The notes below the pieces were generated by a model. It did not search any database, was not told where the DNA came from, and was given only the letters and a program-made list of their open reading frames with translations. A program made the translations under genes and the position numbers. Positions 7,930 to 16,895 of a stretch of 25,003 nucleotides of DNA are shown in pieces. The stretch spans positions 1 through 25,003 of the forward strand of contig JAAMXY010000315.1 in the NCBI GenBank assembly GCA_019677205.1, written 5' to 3'. The stretch is from Pinguiococcus pyrenoidosus (taxonomy: Eukaryota; Sar; Pinguiophyceae; Pinguiochrysidales; Pinguiochrysidaceae). Within the stretch, counting starts at the first letter, position 1. Every line of letters begins with the position of its first letter.

Positions 7930-10422
7930 TTAGCCTCTCTTTGGCTCGCCACGCAATGTAGACTTGTATATCGACCGAACCAGTCCGGTCAGGAACTCGA
8001 CGTCTTGCCGACTGCCCAACTCCCTGCTGAGCCGCAGGCCCTCTTGCGCGGAGCTTTGGGCGGCCTGGTGCCGCCCCAGGCTGAACAGCACCACTGCGAG
8101 ACTCTTGAGAGTGCTGATGAGTCCATAGCGATCTCCCGATGCCCTTCGCAGATTCGCACACTCGGAGTAGTAGCCCACCGCCGCGCCGCGATCATTCTGC
8201 TTCGTGCACACCTCACCGAGCAGGAAGAGAGTCTCCTCCTGCTGCGCTGCTTTCTCTGCCAGCCTTGCGATCCGCAGACTTGCTTCAAAATGCTGACGAG
8301 CACCCAGGTAGTTTCGCAGCTCATTGTAGGCGCGGCCCACCGCCACTCGGATCTTGATCTTGGAGGTCTCGTCCGTGCCCAGATCCACCAGGCGCAGGCA
8401 CTCCGTGAAGGCTGAGACGGCCATGGGCGCCTCTCCGAGTGCCGTCCAGATGTCGCCTCGTCGCCACAGATACTTGATGTTCTGCCTCCTGTGCCAAACT
8501 TCCTCTGCGGAGCACAGGGTGAGGATCTTGAGGCCGCCGTCGATAAGCCGGAATGCGCGCTGCCGGTCGGTGTCGAAGATTCGGTCAACCTCGTGCATCA
8601 CCCAGGTGAAGTGCTGCTGCGTCATGCAAGCCTTGACCCCGAACAAGAGCGGACCGCAGGACTTCGTGGCCTCGCTCACGAAGTCGTTGATGGAGCGATT
8701 GTTTCCTTGCTCCAGCGCCGCCAGAGCCCGAGCTGCCGGAACCTCGGGCTTCTGTGCTGCTGCGTCGCGCTCGGCACCTTCCACGTCCGATAGTCCTAGC
8801 CTTCCGAGGAAGTCTCGCAGCGGTTCCAGACTAAGCTGATCGGGTGTGCTTCTCGAGAGCCGTAGGGCCTCCGCGGCGTGGTTCCGTGCAGCGCCGAACT
8901 GCTTCGCGCACAGGCACGTGTCTGCTAGGTGGACGATGACGTCCTGTAAGGCTTTGGTGTCGTTCGCGGCGCGCTTCAAGTCTATCGCCCGTTTGAACAT
9001 CTGCTTCGCTTCCTCGTAGGCTTTCGAGAACCGGCAGAGCTGGGCAAGCTGGAGAATTTCAATCTCGCAAAGATCCGACCGGTTGGCCTCCCTTCCGATC
9101 TCCACGCACTTCTCCAAGTAGTGCCGACTGAGATGGTAGTCCTCCCGAAGATAGAAGGCTCGCGCGACCCTTGACAGCACTCTCATCTCTCGCTCGGGCT
9201 GACGCTCCGGGCCGAGGAACCGGAAGGCCCAGCAGTGGCGATATGTAACAGCTGCACGGGCGTAGTCCTCGAGCGCCATGCAGATCCTGCCGTACTTCTC
9301 CAAGTATTCCAGCATGTGCTCTCTCCACCACGTGCTCGACTTGCAGTACTTCTGCAGCACTTCGATCGCACCGAGCGCAAGGCGAGCCGCTCGCTGCCTG
9401 TGAGCATCAGTGGCGAAGCAACGGTCCACCTCGGCCATCACGGCTGAGAACTGCGCAGCAGAGAGAGCGGCGCGAGGATCGGGAGCGAAGGGGCCAGCCT
9501 CGCCGCTGGCCACCGCCATGAACTCGTTCATCGCTCGCTCCGTCGCACTTGGCTGCGAGTCGCCATCCAACTCTCGGTGCGCACTGGGAATCAGCACTTC
9601 TCTGCGGAGTCTTTGAGACATGACCTCCCCAGCAGCACCACCTTGTAGGGCGCCATTGATCTGGGAGATTCTCGTGGTGCACTCGGCCGCACAGCCAAAA
9701 CGCTTCAGCAACACGTACGTGTCGTGCAGCGCCCTCAGCGACTTGTCCAGAGCGGTCAAGTCGCCGGCCGCTTGGTCTCGTGCCACCTTCTCGAGGAAAA
9801 CTGTCACGGCCGTCGGATAGTCGCGCAGCTCCTTACACGCGAGTCCGAGACTGAACAGCGCCGCGCCTTCCATCTCTTTCACTCGGTCGTCTCGGCAGAT
9901 CGCGAGGCACACCTCCAGACGATGGCGAGCTTGGAGGTGGTCTCCTAAGGCGCGGTGCGCGCTCGCTAGCTTCGTCAAGACCCTTGTCTCGCGGAGGATC
10001 TCCTGGCGCTGTCGAGCGCTGCCTCGCAAGCGCGCATCCCAGCAGTCCGTCAACCACCCGACCGCGGTGGCAGTCTGCCCAGCTTCCAGACGCGCGTCGG
10101 CGAGCTTCTCTGCGTAGGTCAAGTAGCAAAGGTGCTGCCAACCTTGTCCGGGCCCCGCCACTTCGGTCGTGCGCGCCATCAGTTCACACAGCACGCTGAG
10201 CCCAGAGAACAAGAGAGCCGGAGCAGCGCGAGCTTCTGCCTGGTCCGACATTTCCACTCGGTACATGACGTAGTCGAAGTCCGCAGCGACAAGTTGAGAC
10301 ACTTGGATGTTTGGAACGCCGCGCCCCACGGCCACACACTCCAGAAATGCGGTCTCCTGCCCTGCGGTGCCGCTCTGAGCAGGGGATGTGCGTTTGCGAG
10401 GTTCGCTGTCGCGATTCTCCAT
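7930..10422 (-). CDS. TPR protein built of three tandem modules
   Basis: 830 residues from the first ATG (10420-10422); the frame continues upstream only to a TTG. No intron is needed. Helical TPR-type repeats run through the whole protein (signatures such as LGEAPMAVSAFTECLRL, LGRHQAAQSSAQEGLRL, EDYHLSRHYLEKCVEI), spaced about 40 residues as in LGN/GPSM-like TPRs. At a larger scale the protein is three modules of about 276-280 residues. Each opens with a Phe-x-x-Val-Met-x-x-Val-Asp/Glu signature (FDYVMYRVE at about 49, FSAVMAEVD at about 325, FTWVMHEVD at about 605). Modules two and three are also led by an N-(E/D)-F segment and a Gly-Pro. No enzymatic motif, signal peptide or membrane segment is seen. 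A scaffold role is the family expectation; partners are unknown. Its promoter matches that of the next TPR gene. Confidence 0.75.
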   Translation of the reverse strand: MENRDSEPRKRTSPAQSGTAGQETAFLECVAVGRGVPNIQVSQLVAADFDYVMYRVEMSDQAEARAAPALLFSGLSVLCELMARTTEVAGPGQGWQHLCYLTYAEKLADARLEAGQTATAVGWLTDCWDARLRGSARQRQEILRETRVLTKLASAHRALGDHLQARHRLEVCLAICRDDRVKEMEGAALFSLGLACKELRDYPTAVTVFLEKVARDQAAGDLTALDKSLRALHDTYVLLKRFGCAAECTTRISQINGALQGGAAGEVMSQRLRREVLIPSAHRELDGDSQPSATERAMNEFMAVASGEAGPFAPDPRAALSAAQFSAVMAEVDRCFATDAHRQRAARLALGAIEVLQKYCKSSTWWREHMLEYLEKYGRICMALEDYARAAVTYRHCWAFRFLGPERQPEREMRVLSRVARAFYLREDYHLSRHYLEKCVEIGREANRSDLCEIEILQLAQLCRFSKAYEEAKQMFKRAIDLKRAANDTKALQDVIVHLADTCLCAKQFGAARNHAAEALRLSRSTPDQLSLEPLRDFLGRLGLSDVEGAERDAAAQKPEVPAARALAALEQGNNRSINDFVSEATKSCGPLLFGVKACMTQQHFTWVMHEVDRIFDTDRQRAFRLIDGGLKILTLCSAEEVWHRRQNIKYLWRRGDIWTALGEAPMAVSAFTECLRLVDLGTDETSKIKIRVAVGRAYNELRNYLGARQHFEASLRIARLAEKAAQQEETLFLLGEVCTKQNDRGAAVGYYSECANLRRASGDRYGLISTLKSLAVVLFSLGRHQAAQSSAQEGLRLSRELGSRQDVEFLTGLVRSIYKSTLRGEPKRG

Positions 10423-10563
10423 CTTCAGCGCGCGGCATCGGGCGAATTCTGAACGAGAGATGCGCAAAACTCACCTCTTTGAGAGATACGCAAATCAATC
10501 TTCGCGGCGATCTTTCCCCCCAACGGCTTTTGATTCTTTTTGAAGGTGGGGCCTTGTATGACC

Positions 10564-10572
10564 TACTTTATA
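10564..10572 (-). promoter_or_regulatory. TATA-like box TATAAAGTA, TPR gene 1
   Basis: Reads TATAAAGTA on the gene strand, 142-150 nt before ATG, in an AT-rich patch. The same nine bases occur at nearly the same distance (135-143 nt) before the second TPR gene. Confidence 0.5.
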
Positions 10573-10624
10573 TAATTATATTTTACAAACACATGACAAT
10601 TTTGAAATATTGAATTTACTGTAT

Positions 10625-10629
10625 CCAAT
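10625..10629 (+). promoter_or_regulatory. CCAAT box, TPR gene 1
   Basis: CCAAT on the + strand (ATTGG on the gene strand), 55 bp from the start of the palindrome at 10680. The second TPR gene has the same order and orientation with 48 bp spacing. Confidence 0.45.
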
Positions 10630-10679
10630 GATACATGGCGCTGTGACGTAGCCAAGCTGCCGCTGACTGCGATTTTTAG

Positions 10680-10693
10680 TTTTGGCGCCAAAA
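10680..10693. promoter_or_regulatory. Palindromic E2F-like site, TPR gene 1
   Basis: Perfect 14-bp palindrome TTTTGGCGCCAAAA, 258 nt before ATG. Its core fits the E2F/DP consensus TTTSGCGCSAAA exactly. An identical palindrome sits before the second TPR gene. Binding is inferred from the motif. Confidence 0.6.
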
Positions 10694-10948
10694 ACGTATT
10701 GGGAGAAGTGAAGGAATGAGCGTTGGCTCTTCCGCTTTGATTCTCGGAGGGACGTCTCGACGCTTCTCGTCGACCTTGCCCGGGCACACCTGAGCACCAA
10801 AAGATCTTGGAGGGTCTACAACCTGACGCTGCGAAATGAGCGAAGAACATCTCGCCCTTCGTCTCTCTGTTTGGCTTGCCGTTGCGGAGCGGCAGCACAT
10901 CAGAACGCAGCTCTCAAAAAAGGGTTTGGCAAAATGCGAGGGGAACGC

Positions 10949-11006
10949 CTTTCCCTTCTCTCTTCCTCTCTCTTCTTCCTTCTCTCGCCTCTCTCCTCTC
11001 TCCCTC
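10949..11006 (+). repeat. Polypyrimidine tract after TPR gene 2
   Basis: About 58 nt of nearly pure C/T, 63-120 nt past the stop of the second TPR gene. It is purine-rich on that transcript, as are the tracts after the lipase and the first TPR gene. Confidence 0.85.
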
Positions 11007-11068
11007 GCTGTGTTCGGCTTGAGCCGCTTGTTGGCGATCTCGGGGAATCGCAGGAGTGCGTCCTGCTG

Positions 11069-12556
11069 CTAGGCGCCCCCACTCTCTTCTCGTTCAGTTG
11101 CGTCGTTCTCGGTGCAATCAGAACGGCTACCGGGTCGTCCCCGGAGCTTCGTTTCCTCCACACCACCTTCGCTGCGAGGGCGCAGCTCCGGCACGGTGCG
11201 AGGGCTGAGCCTGGTCTTCTGCTTCGCAAAGAGCCGCAGGTTCGCATTCATGAAAGCCACCGTCTGGGTCGCTTGCTGCTGCAGCCAAAGGGCCATGCCC
11301 ATGTCGTAGTACGCCATGCCTTGCTTCACTTTGTCTTTGGTCTCCTTGGCCAGGTCCAGGCACTTGGAGTAGCAGGCGTGCCCCTGAGCGAAGTCCAGAT
11401 GCCGAACGTGCAGGTCGCCGATCCGCTTGTAGAGCTCCAGCTCCCGCTCGCGATCCTTCAGCCCCTTGCCAAGCGCTAAGCAGGATTCGTACGCCGAAAC
11501 TGCATAGAACGTCATGTCATGGGCCTTGTAGAGCTGGGCGAGCTTCTCCTGAGCGTCCACGGAGGCCTTGACGTCCCCGATCTCGATCAGAGTGCGCACG
11601 GCGGTGGCGTAGTGAGATCGTGCCTTTTGCAAGTTGCTCACTTGCGAGTACAGGTCCCCCAACCGCACTGACAGTTCGGCTTCGACTGCCTGCAGCTGCA
11701 ACACCCGAAACGCTGCCAAGCTGCCCTCGGCGCAGCTGATGGCTTGCTGGTGCTCTCCTTTCTCACGGAAGTGCTTGGACAGGAACTCCAAGAGCGGCGC
11801 TTTGATCTCCACCACGGTGCTGTGCGTGCCAAAATCAAGCGCTCGCTTGTACAGCTCTTCGCCCCGCTCGTGCATCTCGAGTTCCATACACAGCCTTGCG
11901 TGGTCCACAAGGACGAAACCTTTCTCGAAGTCGTTGCATTGCGCTTCACACACTTGCAGACACTGGGTGTAGCATTGCTCGGCAAGCGGATAGCAACCGT
12001 CCAGGCCGCAGCACCACGCGAGGACCGGCAGAATCTCGATCTCGTCCTTGGAAGACTTGGTCTTCGTCGCAATGGCCAGGGCGTCTTGGAAATGAAACCG
12101 AGCGGCGAAGAAGCATCCGGCATCTTGTTGCAAGTACCCCAGGCGTTTGTGCACTCTCATAGTCGCCACTTGGTCTCTCCCCTGCTTCCTGATGCCCAGG
12201 CACTCCAAGAAGCACGAGAGAGCGTCTTTGGGGTTGTCGAGCTGCAGATGGCGCTCTCCCAATCTCTCCAGAGCTCTCGCTCTCTCGCAGTCTCTCCAGA
12301 CCTTTCCGGCGCAGTGATGCGCCAGGACCTCGAACGTTCCCACGATGAGGTACGTAGCTTGCGCTCCGTCCGTCTTGAGCAGCTTGAGCACCTCTGCGTC
12401 CACGCAGTCAAAGTACTTGCGCCGCACCACGAATTTCTTCTTCTTGTGCTCCCAGTTCAGATGGACCTCGTCGCCGTGCACTTTGCACACCTGCGCCACG
12501 AACGTTTTCACCCCGAGCAGCGCGATGTCCGCATGGTACCAGTTCTCGCCAGACAT
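11069..12556 (-). CDS. TPR protein with small N-terminal domain
   Basis: 495 residues from the first ATG (12554-12556); the upstream frame opens only with TTG. Residues 1-60 form a compact unit rich in beta-prone residues (VKTFVAQVCKVHGDEVHLNW, then a basic KKKKFVVRRKYFD). This could be an SH3/Tudor-like barrel, a guess from pattern only. From about 92 to 450, TPR-type helix pairs follow each other at about 40-residue spacing (RLGERHLQLDNPKDALSCF, RLGDLYSQVSNLQKARSHY, RIGDLHVRHLDFAQGHACY). The last 50 residues are basic and Ser/Glu-rich, probably disordered. No catalytic or targeting motif is visible. It lies head to tail with the first TPR gene and shares its promoter elements, so the two may be paralogues or co-expressed partners (inference). 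Confidence 0.75.
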   Translation of the reverse strand: MSGENWYHADIALLGVKTFVAQVCKVHGDEVHLNWEHKKKKFVVRRKYFDCVDAEVLKLLKTDGAQATYLIVGTFEVLAHHCAGKVWRDCERARALERLGERHLQLDNPKDALSCFLECLGIRKQGRDQVATMRVHKRLGYLQQDAGCFFAARFHFQDALAIATKTKSSKDEIEILPVLAWCCGLDGCYPLAEQCYTQCLQVCEAQCNDFEKGFVLVDHARLCMELEMHERGEELYKRALDFGTHSTVVEIKAPLLEFLSKHFREKGEHQQAISCAEGSLAAFRVLQLQAVEAELSVRLGDLYSQVSNLQKARSHYATAVRTLIEIGDVKASVDAQEKLAQLYKAHDMTFYAVSAYESCLALGKGLKDRERELELYKRIGDLHVRHLDFAQGHACYSKCLDLAKETKDKVKQGMAYYDMGMALWLQQQATQTVAFMNANLRLFAKQKTRLSPRTVPELRPRSEGGVEETKLRGRPGSRSDCTENDATEREESGGA

Positions 12557-12633
12557 CGTCCGGGCACTCAAATGCTCATGGTGCGTTTGCGGCTCATGCG
12601 GCGTCTTTGGACGCAGTGACTGTCAAAGATCCA

Positions 12634-12660
12634 TTTTGGCGGCGTTGGGTTTTCCGCCAA
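12634..12660. promoter_or_regulatory. Inverted pair of E2F-like half sites, TPR gene 2
   Basis: TTTTGGCGG at 12634-12642 and TTTTCCGCCAA at 12650-12660. The heptamer TTGGCGG and its exact complement CCGCCAA form an inverted repeat with 11 nt between arms, about 80-104 nt before ATG. Both resemble E2F half sites. Confidence 0.45.
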
Positions 12661-12690
12661 CAAACTTGAATTTTGAAATATATGTTCTGG

Positions 12691-12699
12691 TACTTTATA
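12691..12699 (-). promoter_or_regulatory. TATA-like box TATAAAGTA, TPR gene 2
   Basis: TATAAAGTA on the gene strand, 135-143 nt before ATG, beside the 13-mer AATTTTGAAATAT (12669-12681). Both strings also occur before the first TPR gene (13-mer at 10598-10610). Confidence 0.5.
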
Positions 12700-12730
12700 G
12701 GATAATAAGTTTATGCTGCGAAAGACGCAG

Positions 12731-12735
12731 CCAAT
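12731..12735 (+). promoter_or_regulatory. CCAAT box, TPR gene 2
   Basis: GCCAATCAG context is the preferred NF-Y form. It has the same orientation relative to the gene as the CCAAT of TPR gene 1. Confidence 0.5.
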
Positions 12736-12778
12736 CAGAGGCGATGCCTGGCAACGATCCCAACGAATTCGAACGGAT

Positions 12779-12792
12779 TTTTGGCGCCAAAA
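12779..12792. promoter_or_regulatory. Palindromic E2F-like site, TPR gene 2
   Basis: TTTTGGCGCCAAAA, identical to the site at 10680-10693, 223 nt before ATG. An exact 14-bp palindrome at matching positions in two neighbouring promoters is unlikely by chance. Confidence 0.6.
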
Positions 12793-13022
12793 TCGCCGCG
12801 GAGATCGGATCTCGCAGAATTGCGTTGAAGAGAAGTTACATTCTTGCGCCACAGCAGTCGCCCACTGCATGTACGCGCGTGCGCACGCGTTGCGTGGCAG
12901 GTTCGCTTCACTTCGTGAACGCGTGGTCTGATTTGCACGCGAACTCTGCGGCGCATTCCGCGGAAGGAAGAGAAAGAGTCCAAGACGAGAAACGACAGGC
13001 GGACTCATTTCAAGGGCAGAAT

Positions 13023-13069
13023 GAGAGAGAGAAAGAGAGAGGGGGAGAAAGAGAGAGAGAGAGAGAGAG
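13023..13069 (+). repeat. GA-rich purine repeat
   Basis: 47 nt of pure A/G, mostly GA dinucleotides, in the 3' spacer of the DUF4246 gene. Non-coding. Confidence 0.95.
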
Positions 13070-13449
13070 CGCGGGAGGGAGAACACAAGCGAGTCAAAAG
13101 CCTCCAAGAGACATGTGCGGAACAGACTCGAGGTTCCCATGCAAAAAAGCTGATTGGGAGCAAAACACATACGAAGTGCTGTGGCGTCCAGGGTCCTCGC
13201 CATTGCACTTTGGCTCTTTGGTCCGAAGTCGCAACGTGAACTTCGCCTTGTCCAAAAGTCCAAGCGAGTCCCAACGCGCTCTCTACTGCACTTCCTAGAC
13301 AAGGTGACTGCTTCACACAGAGAGGCTTTGTAGTACATTACGTCCGGAGCATCTGATGGCTTTCAAAGTTCAGGCCGGACAGGACACAAGCACATACTGA
13401 CATGCCCTGCTATGACGATGCAAAAAGGATCTACAGAGTCCGCTTCAGA

Positions 13450-15888
13450 TCAGTTGATCATCATGATACCGCTGGTCGAGCGGACGTTCCAGTCCTGTGC
13501 GGAGCGGTCCGCGAGCAGCTCGAGGCGACGCGTCTGCACCTTTCCCGGCGGCGTCGTGGCCGCTTGGTCCGGCACCTCTTGCGTACTGATGATGCGCACG
13601 TGAGGATTTACAAGAGAGAAAGCGACCGTGCGGAGTTTCGCCGGCCTCTTGCCGACGTTCTTCATCTTGGTGAGTCTGCGCACGTGAGTGTTCGGCAGCG
13701 CCTGCAGATGGATGCCACCCGGCTGGTGAAACACCTGCCTCTCTGCGATTCCTCAAGCGGAAGAAAGCGATGAACGTACCAGAATACGATTCTCCACCAT
13801 CTGCAGCTGTCCAAGTGGGATGAGGACGGTGACATCGTCATCCTCGTCGTTGAAGCAATCTAAGAAGTCCGCGCCCTCGCCTTGGTAGCGCTCCCAGAGG
13901 CCACGGCCCTCGTCGAGGTTCCAGCCTCGCCTGGCTTCCACATTCGCGCCGTCGATGTGGCCGTCTCTCGCGGCGACGTAGACCGCCGTGGCAACGACGT
14001 TCTCGTAGGACATCCCATCCAGATGCCAATCGTCTTCGAGCTCTTGCCCTGCCTGGAGATCGTAGTCGACGATCTGCGTAAACACCTGCAGTCGCTTCCC
14101 AGTCAAGACGTCGAGAACGAGCTGCGTCTTCGGCGCCCCGCGGCTCTCGTTCTTCCAATCGTGCTGGTCCTCGTGAAAGACAGTGAGGCGCCCCTGGGTC
14201 CAGGCGTGCTCTAGGAGCGGCAGCGAAAGCCTGAAGAGGCCCGCCAGCCTCTCGTAAAGCTCCACATGGACGGAGCGATCGATCCCGCTGATGTGTCCGT
14301 CGATGGACACGTCGCCTGCGTCCGACACGCTGAAGTACGTTGGCAGCCTATCGTACCGGGAGGCGGTGTCGCTGCGCATCCACATGTCCTGCAGCTTCCC
14401 CCGGTGCGGCACGCTTTCGAGATCGGGGCGCCAGATGCGGGGCGCCTGCTTGGGGTCGGGCAAGTCCCCAGAAGCACAGAACGGGCTTTCCTTGGCGAGA
14501 TACGGATACAGGTCCGGGTGGACCAGGTCTCGAGCCACTTCACTCGAATGCGGCCGGAAGAAAGGGGTCTCCTGCGAAGCCCGGAGGGCATCGACGGCCT
14601 GCTGGAACGCGAGGCTCTCAGCTGACCCCACGGTGTTGTCGACGAAGATCGCCTCGTCCATCACGGTCTTGCTGGCCTCGCTCTGCCACACCAAGCCGAA
14701 CTCTTGATTTCTAAGGTCGTGCAGGAAGATCCAGATGCAGCGCTGCAGATCGCCGTCAAATCGAGAGAGGCTCGCGTCGAAGCCAGCGTAGTCCACGAGG
14801 CTCACGACCCCGAAGTCCACGACGACGAAGCTGCTCGGGTCGGCGCTTATCCTCGCGCCGGGAAAGCCAGGTATCATCGGATCGTCGTCCTCAGGTGCTA
14901 CGCACCCCGGCCGTACTCGTCGATCTGCCCATCCGGTGACCTGTCCTTTCAGGCGGAGCGGCCTTGGCGGCTGCCTCGAGAGCTTCTGACGCCGCACGGC
15001 CGCGAACGGCCAGAGCTGCACCTCAACCGTCCTCTGCTGGACGTCCAAGGCCTCGATGCACGCGGAGCCCAGCAGAACTATTGCACTCAGCCTAGTATGC
15101 AGCCCCTCGGTGTCGACGTTCGAGAGCCGAAGGTCGCAGTCGTCCAGGACCTGCAAGAACTCGAGTCGCGTCGGTAGCTCGCCGCTTGGCGGAAAGTGCG
15201 AGTCGTTCATGGCGAAAGCCGATCTCATCAGCCTACTCAGTGGCTTCGGACGCACAGGCAAGTACAGAGGCATCGCGGCTCTCCAGCAGGTCGACACCAG
15301 GCTAAGCACGTGTACTTGTTCCGGTCTAGAGAAGAGCCTAAGGGAAATGTCGAGGCGGAAGATGCGGCGTCAGTGGGAGTGGTTCTCTCTCTTCCTCGTA
15401 GTTGCGGGGTCTAGCAATCCAAGTTGCTGAGCTGATTGCTGCCAGCGCCTTTGCGCATCCGAAGCACCAGCAAGGTGCAAGATCGAAGCGTGCAGCGGGT
15501 ATGACGAGGCCACTGGACACCGTCGACAGAGGACTTTTTTTTTTTGGTGGTCCCTGAAGCACGGCGTGGGCGAGCCTCTTGGCGGAGCTTCCACTCCAGT
15601 GCCAAGCCGAGTGCCCATCTCAGCCTTCTCAGGATGCTCAGGATGAGTCAGGTCCTACCTGAAAAGCTGCCGGAGGAAGTGAGGTAGAGCGCTCAGCACC
15701 TCGCCAGGCTTGGCTCCGACCACGCTCGAGCCGCGAGGTCTAGCAGTAGGCTCCGGCTGCAAGGCAGCCGCGCTGTGGAGCCCTCGCGACTCTGGCAAGG
15801 TCCTCCCATGGTGGCGAAGCGGCTCAACGTCCCCCATGCGTGGCCTCTTTCGGCGAGCCTCGTCATCTTGGACTCTAGCGTCGGCCAT
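13450..15888 (-). CDS. F-box-like / DUF4246 (Fe-2OG oxygenase-like) protein
   Basis: Three exons: 15888-15659, 15337-13780, 13734-13450, giving 690 residues; all junctions are GT-AG and keep phase. Start is an ATG (15886-15888) directly after an in-frame TGA. The exon 1-2 join creates an F-box-like segment at about residues 62-97: LPHFLRQLF from exon 1, then LVSTCWRAA from exon 2. The C-terminal half resembles DUF4246, a family known mainly from fungi: LVHPDLYPYL, then LPTYFSVSDAGDVSIDGHI, then DDWHLDGM with an HxD pair typical of Fe(II)/2-oxoglutarate enzymes. Exon 3 carries ALPNTH (candidate distal His) and LRTVAFSLVNPHVRIIST, whose Arg could bind 2-oxoglutarate. Substrate is unknown; an SCF-linked role is inference from the F-box-like part. 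The DUF4246 call is firmer than the F-box call. If exon 1 were wrong, the next ATG (15271-15273) would give 592 residues. Confidence 0.7.
13735..13779 (-). other. Intron 2 of DUF4246 gene, 45 nt
   Basis: Donor CTG|GTACGT, acceptor GGCAG|GTG, phase 0. Splicing joins the HxD-bearing part to the distal His/Arg part; reading through gives a stop after eight residues. Confidence 0.85.
15338..15658 (-). other. Intron 1 of DUF4246 gene, 321 nt
   Basis: Donor TTCAG|GTAGGA, acceptor ATTTCCCTTAG|G. Both sides leave a split AGG codon, so phase fits. It contains an A11 run in the sense direction (15535-15545 as T on the + strand). Confidence 0.65.
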
Positions 15889-16895
15889 TCAGCCTCTGCG
15901 TGGTGGAGCCCAGGGGCCCTCCGAATTGCCCTTCCCCCCTCTTCCCCAGAGCCCGGCTACGCCGTGTCCTGCCGGCGCAATCCAGCGTGTCTCGTTTGGT
16001 GCGTGGCAGATTCGGCGAGCGGCTGCCGTCCCAGAGCTCCGGGTCGAGAGGCCCCGAGCGCCGCGTCTGAAGTAGCCAAGTGCAAGTCTTCGCCAGTCAG
16101 GACTCCTCAGCTGACGTCGGCGTCACTGGCCAGAGGCCCCCATTGGCGCTCCGACTTGGACAGCGCAATGGAGAGGTGGCGCCAAGGCCAGGGGGGTAAA
16201 AGATTCCGGCTGCGTGAGATTTTGTGGCGTTCTCGGATTTCTTCCACGACTCCGCAATTCGGCGGTACAACGAAATCCTCCGACCGGAGTATTCGCGCGT
16301 ACAACGCGCGACGTAGGCCAAGTTGACGGAATCGCGGAAGGGAGGCAACTTCATTCGACGAAATTATTCCTAAGTCGTCTTCAATCAAGTTTTAGGATCC
16401 TCTGCTAGAGCTGCGGCAAGTTGTTGAAACCCCCTTCGCCTTTCAAAGACCAGGGATTATACCTATAGACCCGCTGAAGCCATCTACGTCGAGTCATCAT
16501 TTCGACGCTCGTCGGTCGTGCGTCCCTCAGTGACCGCAGCATCTCGCAACTTCTGACTTCGGAGCACAGGAAAGGTGGCTTCTCTTTGAGGAAAGGTGCT
16601 TTCCGATTTACCAGCAGCAATCGCCTCCTGGGACCGAATTGACCTCTTTTCTCCCATCTCGACTTGTCGAGTCGTCAAGTCGGCCAGACATCAAGCGCTT
16701 TCACACTTTCGCCCGCTCATGACAGACGGACACGTCGCCGGTGGGGGATGTTCCATGTGCAGTACTCGACGTGAGAGTCATCGTCCGTCACTGGCGTCGT
16801 CGCCATTTCTCTGCACGTCACCACGTCACCATCCTCCCTCATGTTCATGGCTCTGCAACATACTCGAGGTTCATGTTCTATGTTTATGTTTAGGT
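15889..16895. other. Gene-poor spacer, putative DUF4246 promoter
   Basis: About 1 kb between the DUF4246 gene start and the pseudouridine synthase stop. Open frames on both strands are short and show no domain; the longest ATG-started minus-strand frame here is 85 codons (16097-16354). A TTGGCGCCA core lies at 16177-16185, about 290 nt before the DUF4246 ATG. Short GTTCATGTT-like repeats occur near 16838-16900. Confidence 0.5.

Larger units (their letters stand above)
12557..13449. other. TPR gene 2 promoter and 3' spacer of DUF4246 gene
   Basis: The first ~240 nt carry the promoter elements listed separately. Beyond that I see a short alternating CG/TG segment near 12867-12890 and a GA-rich repeat (13023-13069). 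No convincing gene: the open frames over this span have no recognisable domain. Confidence 0.6.

Noticed and set aside
16097-16354. 85-codon minus-strand frame upstream of the DUF4246 gene
   Set aside because: ATG start but no recognisable domain and no splice link to exon 1 that keeps phase.
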